DNA of 64,000 nucleotides from Crossaster papposus. Lineage: Eukaryota > Echinodermata > Asteroidea > Velatida > Solasteridae. The notes under the pieces were generated by a model. The model had not been told where the DNA came from. It was given only the letters and a program-made list of their open reading frames with translations, and ran no database searches. This document shows, in pieces, positions 19,041-28,900 of this stretch. Positions within the stretch are counted from its first letter, which is position 1. Every line of letters begins with the position of its first letter. The DNA is taken from positions 1,488,001 through 1,552,000 of the forward strand of contig JBAIAA010000022.1 of NCBI GenBank assembly GCA_037893245.1, read 5' to 3'. The position numbers and the translations under genes were made by a program.

Positions 19041-19520
19041 TAAAGCCCTGTCCGCACTGGACTTAATTTGGGCAAACTAACCGAGCCAATGGGTAACTTG
19101 CCCATTTCAAGTCCAGTGCGGACAGCCTGGGTAACTTTCCTAACAGGTAACTTACCCACGCCGCGTGGGAAGTTTAACCAAGCCAAAGGTGCCCAGGAAG
19201 ATTGACCAGGAAGATTTAGAAAATCCAGTGCAGACGCGACGTCTCGGTTAAATCTTCCATCACCCATTATGTAAGAAAATAATGTTGAGAGCTAGCGTCG
19301 GGAACAGACGATCCGGTCGTCAAGTCGCGGTCATAGGTCACGCAGGGCGCCCTCTTTATTGTTTTGGAGCCAGTTTGGTTATAGTTTACCCATCGTCCCG
19401 GCAATTCTACCCGCGTCAATTAAATCCAAGTGCGGACAGTGGGAAGATTAACCCATCGGAATGTTACCCGGCGTCATGGTCAAATTACCCAAAATGTTTA
19501 TCCAGTGCGAACACGGCTTA
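19041..19520. mobile_element. MITE with CGCACTGGA termini, copy A
   Basis: Terminal inverted repeats TAAAGCCCTGTCCGCACTGG and its near complement at 19501-19520. Extra GTGCGGAC and GGTAACTT sub-repeats lie inside. No target duplication can be fixed. The same element is in copy B at 57969-58455. Confidence 0.75.
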
Positions 19521-20820
19521 GGTCATTTCATTTAACAATAACTCTGCTATTATTTTATCATAGGCCCTATTGTTAATACGTGGCCAACTGTATTGACATG
19601 AATTTTGTCCATAGAAATACGAAATGTAACTTGATACTTATTTCTTATCTTCCATAAGGCCTACATGTATCAATTACGTTTGGTAGAACGATTGTGTAAA
19701 ATGACCTGTGACATCGCATAGCACCCCCAAGGCATTATAGTGGTACGGTCGGCATGCACTATTTTTCAAAATCAAAGTGTCTGATGCAGCTTGCGGAATG
19801 CAGCTTGCGGAATACACCTTGAAATTTCACTTTTCATTCAAATCGTATGTAAATCTTAGTACCACAATCTTATTCATCGATGTGTACTTGCATCTCAGAT
19901 GGCTTATAGAGGACTTCTGTGGCCGTTTTGAGGGTGAAATTGGATGTTTTGGGCAAACATTAGTCCGAGTAACTTGGACCCAAAAATCACCTTTTTCAAC
20001 ACGTGGACATGTCGGGGGATATCCAAGCAAGAGCCCTTTTGTTTGGATCGCTGTACGGAATGTCTGCACATCGATCCCCCATGACCTCCCACACTTATCC
20101 CCCAAAATGTCACGGAAAACGGCCACTTACAAAAATGCTGCTTGTCCCCAGTACTCAGTAGGCACTAAGGATCAAAGAAGACACTAACAATAAAACAGTA
20201 TCAGTGTGTTCTTACCTTTCAAAAAAGTGAGAAAATCAGGCCTCAAAATGTGGAGCAATGTTCGCCGATTCAAATGCACATAATTTATAGCCATTGTTGA
20301 GCAAAGTCAACGGCTGTTAGTGTTTCGTGCACTGTGCTGTAGTGGGTGGCTAAAAATAGTACACACGTGGAGGAATAAGAAGACACCGTCAAAAACATGT
20401 TTCTTTGACCTATACATACGTCAAAGATACACGTCTTTTATAAAAAAGAACTTTCTCCACACTGAACAGGCACCTTTTTACCTTGACGTTGCCTTTTCAA
20501 CTCCAAATAAAATAGTGAAAGGAAAAGTTCCTAACCGCAGTTTCATAATCATAATACACACAGGCCAAACTTAAGGGCGCCGCCATTACTAAAACTATTC
20601 GCGCCTCGACTTTTGAGGGCGCTACACATTATTTTTGTCAAAACATTCGCTTCAGACGCATCGCGTCCAAAAGCGACAAATCTATTAATATATTTTGTTT
20701 TCATTTTTGTTTTCATTTTTTTTTTGTCAAGACCCATTTTTACTGTGTTTGTTTTTGTACCAACTTGTATCTCACCGAAATTTCGCGAGGATTTTCTCTC
20801 CACTGATGTTCACTCCGAAC
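19521..20820. other. Single-copy spacer, copy A
   Basis: No recognised gene. A 99-codon minus frame (19827-20126) is interrupted in copy B by compensating 5- and 10-bp deletions, which argues against coding. A short run of GGGCGC-flanked sequence at 20573-20632 and a TTTTCATTTT-rich tract near 20695-20735 are the only structures seen. Confidence 0.4.
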
Positions 20821-21598
20821 CCCCCCTCTGCTACACCTGACTGGGGTAGTAGAGGGAGCTTAACCCCTCACTGGTGCTAGGAATAACACTCCCCTCACCC
20901 AAGAAGTATGCATCCTCCAGACTTATAAGCTAGAAGAGTTAAGTACTCAAATGGTGTTTAAAGCACACAAGAACATTTACATTCATTTCAAAAATAACCC
21001 AGCGAATGATTAGGCCAGATAAAAAACAAAACTAGTTTCTAGTCCAGATGATTTTTGGTTATAGGGTCGTATCACGTAATAATAATTAGACTCCACTAAC
21101 TCTACACAAAAAATAAGAATTAGGATTGGTAGAAAAGTGCCGATGTGAATATGACTCAGATTTGTGTCACTTTTAATTTATTTAAAAACTTTTGTTGTAG
21201 CAAAAAATTGATCCACACGAGGATAAGAAATAATATATTCATGATTTGGCCTTATAAAAAGCTTACATGGATTAAAGATTGTACTGGTCCCCCCTTGTTT
21301 ATTTCATCTGGTTTGTCGTCTAGAAGAAAACAGAAAAACCAATGTAGGTAATTTTAACGATCATTCAAATGACTGATCGTTGAAAATTACTTACATTGTT
21401 GTTTTTTCTTATTATGTACGGTTATGATATTGGGTTTTCCTATAATCACAGCTTTAGCAACTGCTGCGTTTTTTGAGAAACACCTTGTAGTTAGAGAAGT
21501 TATCAGTAAAGACACCAAACATGTTTGTTTTTTAAGCGCCAAAGATTGCAAACTGCATGAAGTCCTGGCTGCAAGACGTCCTAATGGCGGTATGCAGC
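20821..21598 (+). repeat. Block inverted between copies A and B
   Basis: This segment, from CCCCCTCTGCTACACC to TGGCGGTATGCAGC, appears as its reverse complement at 60826-61600. It contains a small hairpin with AACGATCA arms near 21357-21386. Confidence 0.85.
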
Positions 21599-21605
21599 AC
21601 TTCGT

Positions 21606-21918
21606 AGGCCGCTGAGGCAGGCGCCCTCTAACGCCTAACGTGACCACGCCCTTAGCTTCGAATAGAACGTCTTGGCTAACTAACTTAATCGCTCGAAAAA
21701 TTCGCATGTGTGTGTGACGTTGTGTGTACAATCGCGTGACGTATCATGGTCAAGTTTCTGTTACGTCACGTAATTATGCACGCAACGTCACACGCGCATG
21801 CAAATGCGGCACAATTATGCTTAATAATTTTCCGAGCGATTGTTGGTTAGCCAAGACGTCCTATTCGAAGGTCATGGCGTGGTCTACGTTTAGAGGATGC
21901 CCTCATAGGCAGCCTACG
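21606..21918. mobile_element. Palindromic MITE, first copy
   Basis: The ends GTAGGC.GC and GC.GCCTAC and the inner arms CTTCGAATAG..ACGTCTTGGC / GCCAAGACGTCCTATTCGAAG are inverted around a centre rich in CGTCACACGCGCATGC. No coding sequence. A related copy is at 22990-23305. Confidence 0.75.
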
Positions 21919-21939
21919 ATACCGCGATTATAATGCCAA

Positions 21940-22235
21940 AAATGTGTAATTTTCTTATTTTTTTTTTTTTATTTTTTTACATATAATTGTATTTTATACC
22001 TTTATATAACATTGTACTATGGATAAGCATTCAGCCATTGAGCTGATTTTTGAATTTTTTTGTGATTGTAAATTAGTGTATACACAAGAAATTTAGACAA
22101 TTAAAGAACCTTTAATGAAACTGAATTATTGTGTGTATCTTTTTATTATTAGGAGTGGTTGAGGTCTGCAGTTATAACTCCGTTTTTACAAACCGAATAC
22201 TACTGGTTGGCACAAGTCCGGTATATTGGAAATAG
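21940..22235. other. AT-rich spacer with a poly(T) run
   Basis: A T-rich run at 21951-21975, then plain AT-rich DNA. Nothing else was recognised. Confidence 0.4.
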
Positions 22236-22515
22236 AGGTAACATTGTAAGGGTGTAGTGTTGCATTTTTGTTTTTAATTGGTTAATATTTGACTTTTTGG
22301 ACAACATTTAAATTGTGAGGGGGCTAGCCTTGCATTTTTATTAAAATGTGCAAAAATGCGATTGTTTGAATTAATTGAATTAATTGAATTAATGTAAGGT
22401 GTTAGCCTTGTATTTTTATTAAAATAAACAAAATAATTACTTTTGGGAAAACATTTAAATTGCAAGGGGTTAGTTAATAGCCTTGGATTTTTATTAAAAT
22501 TACACAAATAAACCA
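22236..22515. repeat. Diverged tandem repeat (GTTAGCCTTG unit)
   Basis: At least three diverged units of roughly 80-100 bp, each with AAATTG.AAGGGG, TAGCCTTG and ATTTTTATTAAAAT. Further units are at 22895-22995 after the tRNA-like sequence. Confidence 0.65.
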
Positions 22516-22766
22516 CAAGAGAAACTGACTATGTGAATATGCACATTTACAAATAATGCAAACTCAGTTTTACTTGTGGTTTATTTGAGTATTATAAAAT
22601 AAAACGTCGTATCCTTATTGAGTGATCCCCACAATGTCGCTTCCCAGGTTATATCGTACAATTGGGTGTGATCCCTGGCTAAACGGCATTCTAGTGTTTA
22701 TGACTTCTGACTAATAATATGCCCTCGAACAAAGATACTGACCATTTATTTGGAAAACCACCAACA

Positions 22767-22847
22767 TAGGGCAAGATAGCTTAGTTGGTAGATCGCCCGA
22801 CCGGAATTCTAGAGGTCGCAGGTTCAACGCCTTGCCAATTTCTTTGT
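22767..22847 (+). repeat. tRNA-like SINE head or tRNA pseudogene
   Basis: The A box TAGCTTAGTTGG is perfect and the B box GGTTCAACGCC nearly so. GGCAAG at the start can pair with CTTGCC at the end. The anticodon stem CGACC/GGTCG encloses an 11-base loop instead of 7, and the T stem pairs poorly. It is therefore a tRNA-derived sequence and not a working tRNA gene. Confidence 0.6.
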
Positions 22848-22894
22848 TCACTTGTAATTTTATTTAAATTGACCAAAAATGTACTTTTCTTTAA

Positions 22895-22995
22895 GAAAAA
22901 AAATGTAAGGGGTTATAGCCTTGCGTTTTTATAAAATTGGCCTTTTTGTTTTATTTTTTAGATAAATTAAACATTGTAAGGGGTTAGCCTTGACC
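22895..22995. repeat. More GTTAGCCTTG tandem units
   Basis: Two units of the same family as 22236-22515. The second is cut by the MITE that follows. Confidence 0.55.
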
Positions 22996-23305
22996 TTCGC
23001 CATGATCTTCGAATATGTCGTCTTGGCTAACTCGCATAATCGCTCGGGAAATTACGAGCGGAATTGTGTACATTTGCATGCGCGTGTGATGTTGCGTGCA
23101 CAATCGAATGATGCTACATGCATAATCGCTAACTCATTGGTCAAGTTTCTGTTACATCACATAATTATGCAACGTCACACGCGCATGCAAATCGACACGA
23201 TTGTGCTTAGAATTTTCCGAGAGATTATAAGGCCGATGTGAGTAAGGGTGGTCATAGCGTGGTCTACGGCGTACATCAGAGGGCGCCCGCATCGGTGGCC
23301 TACGC
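22996..23305. mobile_element. Palindromic MITE, second copy
   Basis: It shares CTTCGAATA, CGTCTTGGCTAACTCG, the CATGCGCGTGTGATGTTG arms and the GTGGCCTACG end with 21606-21918. The left end is shortened. Confidence 0.65.
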
Positions 23306-25205
23306 GCGCAGCATACAGCGCTGTTTTCTCAGTTGTTTATTTTGAACTCCGAGGAAGTAATATATATGCAAACATGTCATATCTCCAGAACCGAAGGGGC
23401 CATGGAGCTCTATTATATACTAATTGAAAGCTGACGTTGTGAGCTTTGCATTCATGTATATAACTATTTTTTTGGTGACATAATATTACTTTTTATAAAA
23501 ATTGACTATATTAATTTTGACTTTTTGAATTTGTATTAAAAAAATTGTTTTATTTTTTTTACCAAATAAATGGTCATAAATTACAAATAAAACAATTGAC
23601 TGCATGTGATATCTAAAATCAATGAGAAATTTATTATTATCAGAAAAACACAAGATAAAACAAAATAAGGTCATTTTCTCCCAGAGTTTATACCTATAAC
23701 GTCCCATTTCTTTTTTATATAAGTAATTTGAACGGTCAAACAAAACATTGCTGGTAAAATTGCATTTTAGAGCAATGTTCACGTTGTGGCGTCAGTGATG
23801 ACAGCTAAAGTAATTTCAACTGTTTCCTTTAATGTACAAATAAAGTCTAACTTGACGTCTGGTGTCCAGACAACAGTGGGTAATACCGACTGCTCTTTCC
23901 TGGCACCAGACTACTTCATATTGAAAATTTGCAAAAATAGACTTCTACAAAAATTAGTTATTCACCTTTTTGTAAATTTGAATGCTTCAGATTTAACCGA
24001 TGCCTCTTTTTCTTTCGTATGATGAGCAGCTTAACGTGTTACTGCATACATCGGCTGTTACCACAAAAAACGCACCTCCTATTTTTTTTTTTACCCAGTT
24101 TCCCATCTTAAAAAGCAATAAAAACATATCAAAATGAATGCTCACATTGATAAAATAAAAAGCAATTAATGAAATTGTTAGTTAAATTGCATGTTAGTTA
24201 AAAAGTACTTAATACTGTGACAAATTTACTGATAGATGCGAGGGTGCATATCGGTAGTCATGATGTTATGATCAATCATGACAACATCATGATAACCAAT
24301 TCCCTGCAGAAGTATCTACCCCACCCTCACCCCCAGTCCATAGCAGCTGGGATGCCATTATACCACACATTTGTTATGGGCTCATTAGTGAGGGGTTCTG
24401 GCAAAATGAGACGGAACTGGGCAGAGGTTGAAATGAGGGTTTTCGGGTATCAGAAAAGAGAATAAAATTCTCCTTACAATGCTGTATGTTGTGCTTCAAT
24501 CGGACATTCCGTGAACAAGTTATGGATGTTTAAAGTTCACATTTATCAATATGTCGCTAAGGTACAATGTTAGGAAAAAGAACTTTGAAATGTTGAGTCT
24601 TGTACATGATATATGGCAAAATGTTAATTGTTTTCCCTATAAAAACTCTTTCATTCCACTATTTCCATACTATTTCTTAATCAAATATAGTTATTAGACA
24701 TAGCAAGGATTACAAATATCAATAAATCTGAAGAAAAATAAACCACCCATTATTTTGCAATTTTCTCCACTATGCCCTGTGCCCAGTTCTGCCTCTCACA
24801 ATAAAGCACATTGAGTTGCAAGTCTGGTTGTTTTTGTTTCCCTTGGGGGAACAAAAAAATCCTCCAAACCACAAATTAATAAAAGAAAAAGTTTCCAATG
24901 ACTTAAAAACTTTATTTTAAGAGAGACAAAGACAGAAAAATAGAATACTTTTTGTTAACAAAAAAATAAAAAATCCCGAACTACGATGATTGTTGTAAAA
25001 TCACTCCCCGGACGTAAAACTCTCAAAAATTAGCCCTATTATTAAGATTTCCAAGGCGCTAAACAAGATTGGGGGATGATAAATTCTCATTGGCACTGGT
25101 AGAAAAACAATTATTATCTCATCGGAAGTGTGAGATCGCACGGTTATTGGAAATTATATGTTCACAGTGATAGAGAAAAAATGGTCACAGAAATGTAAGG
25201 TTATA
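23306..25205. other. AT-rich unique spacer
   Basis: No long open frame, splice-linked exon pair, RNA gene or transposon end was recognised in this 1.9 kb. Small frames (for example 23486-23782 and 24217-24465) have no motif and sit in AT-rich sequence. Confidence 0.4.
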
Positions 25206-25209
25206 GTAT

Positions 25210-25589
25210 TGTAGCGTGGTCTTTCAGGGTTCTTTTCCTACTTGCCGCAAAACGCGTGAACAAACAGGATGCATACAAATCTCTGCTTTGCACAACTTTA
25301 TTCCGACTTCCAGGCTGGTTTTACCTACAGCTCGGTCTTTTCTAGCACTTCTCCAGCCCAACTTTTACACACAACTCATTTGTTACACCGTTCAAAACAT
25401 ACTCGTTTTCTTTGTTACATTTTGTATACAACACTTGGCTAACTGCCAATTTCCGCGGGCGCGCCTGCACTACCTATTGTCCACTCTTTCTAAAAATAGA
25501 CAGGCCATTTCGGGAGCTACTGTCCTGTAAAGAGTTCATGACCTCACAGTCAATAAGGGGCTCCGGCGGGAGAATAGGTGTTCGCTACA
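25210..25589 (-). repeat. Gypsy 3' LTR
   Basis: The 380-bp repeat is identical or nearly so to 32511-32890. On the element's strand it is preceded by a purine-rich GGTGGGGATAG, the probable polypurine tract. Confidence 0.95.
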
Positions 25590-25978
25590 CTATCCCCACC
25601 AGAGATTGGTCCTATTCTCCTGAATAGGCAGTCAAAACACAACATTTTTTTTTTTTTTTTTTTTTTCCTCTAAAGAAATGATTAGAAATCTACGTAACTG
25701 TCAACAGCTTTAACTTTGCAAAACATTTAGAGAACACTTTAGAAACACTTTTTATTTATTTATTTAACAAATTTGCAAAATCACTTTCTTTACAGCAATG
25801 TACAACTTGGAACACGATTTATCATTACTAGGGGGGTGTCCTCAAAAGATGTTGAGCAACGTTGATACTGGTCCCCAAATTGGTTATTCAGATCAAGCGT
25901 TAACCAACCAACTTATGGTGACTACCCAACACAAACAGAAAAAGAAAACTAGGAAAATTATGAAACTGCCGATTCCGG
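25590..25978 (-). other. Gypsy 3' untranslated region
   Basis: Lies between the pol stop and the 3' LTR. It has a poly(A) run in element orientation (T-run at 25645-25668 on the plus strand). No extra gene such as env is present here. Confidence 0.6.
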
Positions 25979-28900
25979 TCACTCCTGATCACTGTCCGGG
26001 ATCGCTGAGTCGCGATTCCACGTTCGCCACCACACGTCAGCCGGCTCGCGGACTCCCCGGGACTCCGTCCGCCGCACAGTGCAGACACCGGTGTATGGGT
26101 CTTCCACGGACTCGGCCGTCTTCGTGGAGTACTCCTCCCGCATGAGCACGGTTTCCGTCTGCGAGGCCGCCTCGCTGGTTTTCGTGTGTGTCGCGGCCTT
26201 CCTGGGGGAATCACACCTGGTCAGCCCTACCGTGTGTACGTACCGTGCGGTAAACCATTGGCCGCCGATGAACAGCAGTGTTCCATCCCCGCTTTCACTA
26301 GTTATCCGGCGGACATCGCCAGGGCTGGTCGGGCTGGGGTTGGCCGGCATACTTGGCGCGGAAGCGGGAGGCTCGGCTTGACCGCTGGCACCGGAACCGG
26401 AGGCAGACACGGCCGCGTGGCTCTTCATGTGTCGAGCCACATACTCGGGGCGGCGATACAACTTGCTGCAAACCCGACATTCGTACTGCTTGCCCTTATG
26501 CGCTGCATTCTGGTGCCGGCGTCGACCGTAGACACTTGCGTAGGTTTTCCCGCAAGTCTTGCAGAGGTACCCCGAGGAACTGCAGGGTCTGTCTGCCATG
26601 TTGACGTCGGTACCAACTTTGCCTGATAAGTCACTTTGGATGTGTGTCAAAAATCTCGCTGGCTTGCGTACTACTCGCCCGCGCCGTGTGCGTTGTTGAC
26701 TGTCAATAGTTTCCCCCGCTTCTGCACACGCGGGGCCACCAGCGGTGTGGCGGGGACCAGCTCCGGCCCGGGTAGTGGGCACTGGCGGGGTGGCTGGCTC
26801 CGGCGGAGCCGTGTGTGCTGGCGGGGTGGCTGGCTGCAGCGGGGCAGTGTGTGCTGGCGGGGTGGCTGGCCCCGGCGGGGTAACTGGCTCTGGCGGAGCC
26901 GTGTGTGCTGGCGGGGTGGCTGGCTGCAGCGGGGCAGTGTGTGCTGGCGGGGTGGCGGGCCCCGGCGGGGTAGCAGGAACCGACGGGTATGTGTGCCGCC
27001 CGGCCGGGGGTTGACGTTTGAACCCACAATCCTCTTTGCTTACCCCATGGCACAGTTTAAGTCTGTCCGCGTGCACCACGACTGGTTTAGCCCGAGGGTT
27101 TTTCTGGATTCGGTAGACAACATCCGATAGTCTGTTGACAATCACAAACGGTCCAGTCCAGTTCAGTTCCAGCTTCGGGGACCGTCCTTTCACTCGGTGT
27201 TTCTGGTGCAGCCACACTACTGTTCCTTCACTGTATAGCACTCTCTTTACATTGCGGTCGTAGTGTCTTTTCTGTAAACGCATGGTTTTACCGAGGGTCT
27301 CCCTGGTCACCTCATGGGCAAGATGCAATCTGTCTTGTAGCTTCTGCGCATAGTCGGTGGTCATTACCGGTTCGCCATGGGGGCTTGAGCCGACAAGAAG
27401 GTCTACTGGCATCGCCACCTCTCGACCCAGCATCATTGCGTTGGGTGTCTCCTTTGTAGATTCATGCTCGGAAGACCTGTAGGCCATGGTCAACAAGGCC
27501 AGATGCTGATCCCAGTCAGTCTGGGACTTATTAACCCACAGACTGAGCATATTTTCGATTGTTCGATTAAACCATTCGATCATACCGTCTGAACGCGGAT
27601 GGTATGGTGTGGTCCGCGTTTTCTTGAGCCCTAAGAGGACGCACATCTCTCTGAAGACGGCAGATTCGAAATCTCTACCCTGGTCGGAGTGAAGCTCGAG
27701 TGGGACGCCGAACCTTGCTACGAATTCCTCTACGATCTTCGTCGCCACCGTTTTGGCCTTTTGGTCCGGGATGGGGTAGCACTCTGTCCATTTGGTGAAG
27801 TAATCCCCAACCACCATGATGCATCTGTTTCCGCGGTCGGTTATAGGTAGGGGTCCCATAATATCCACAGCCACTCTCTCAAGGGGTGCTCCTACTTGAT
27901 AATGCACCATTCCTGCTCGCTTTGCCCGGGATGGTTGTTTACGCTTCTGGCATTTTTGGCAGTTTTGGACCCAGCGGCGTGAAGATTGTCGCATTGACGG
28001 CCAATAAAAATCACTGCGGCACAGCCTGGAGAAGGTCTTTGCGATTCCGAGGTGACCAGCCGTCTTCTGGTCATGGAAGTGCCCCATGACCGATGACCTC
28101 AGGTCCGGTGGGACCACTAGTCTAAGCCGAGCACGCTCAGTTGGTCTGACGGCCTCCCAGCAGATGTACAATGTTCCATGCCTCACTACCAACTGTTCAT
28201 AACGGGCCCACCAGAACTTCAGCTCCTTACTCCTGGATGAAATCTCGTCCCAAGAAGGTCGTTTTCCTTGTCCCTCCAACCATGTTAGAACCTCTTTCAA
28301 GTCTTCATCTTTGCTCTGCGAAAGGGCCACATTCTCCGGGAAGACGTCCTCTGCCCGTTCTGAAATGCTAGATTCTCCAGCAGAGGTGGATATGGGGCGT
28401 GATAGCGATAAGCGTTCTGACTGGACAATCGGAGCTGTAACCGGCGGGATGACCTGCACCGGCGGGGCTGCCTGTACCGGGGCTGCCTGCACCGGAGGAG
28501 CCGCCTGCACCGGCGGGGCGGCCTGCACTGGCGGGGCTGCCCGTACCAGGGCTGCCTGCACCGTCGGAGCTGCCTGCACCGGCGGGGTTGACATGCTATA
28601 TGTGCTGTGCTGAACCTCTGTGACCATCCTTGCTTGATGTCCCCCACGCCGTAAGCTCCCTACGTGAAGTTCCTTGCCCGCAGCAATCTGTTCTGGCTCC
28701 ACCTCATGGACACATTGGGGAAAACACTTCCTAGATAGAGCGTCGGCATTACTGTGCTGGCTACCCGGGCGATGTTCGATGACAAAGTCGTAAATGCTCA
28801 GCTTCTGAAGCCATCTAGCCAATTGTCCCTGTGGCTCTTTGACTCCGTGTAGCCATTTCAGGGGGCGGTGGTCTGTCCTGACACGGAAACGGTTTCCATA

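Larger units (their letters stand above)
1..21598 (+). repeat. Copy A of a large segmental duplication
   Basis: The sequence from the first base to about 21598 reappears in the same order and orientation from about 35249 onward. The first base of the window aligns inside the second copy, so copy A continues to the left. Differences are scattered substitutions, small indels and whole transposon insertions. Copy A alone carries the LINE at 8143-9430 and the DIRS element at 13707-18963. The last part, 20821-21598, is inverted in copy B. Identity was judged by eye and not computed. Confidence 0.93.

Noticed and set aside
19827..20126. 99-codon minus-strand gene
   Set aside because: The copy-B version has 5- and 10-bp deletions that shift the frame between them, and no motif is present.
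22767..22847. Functional tRNA gene
   Set aside because: The anticodon loop would have 11 bases and the T stem pairs poorly. It lies among repeats, as SINE heads do.
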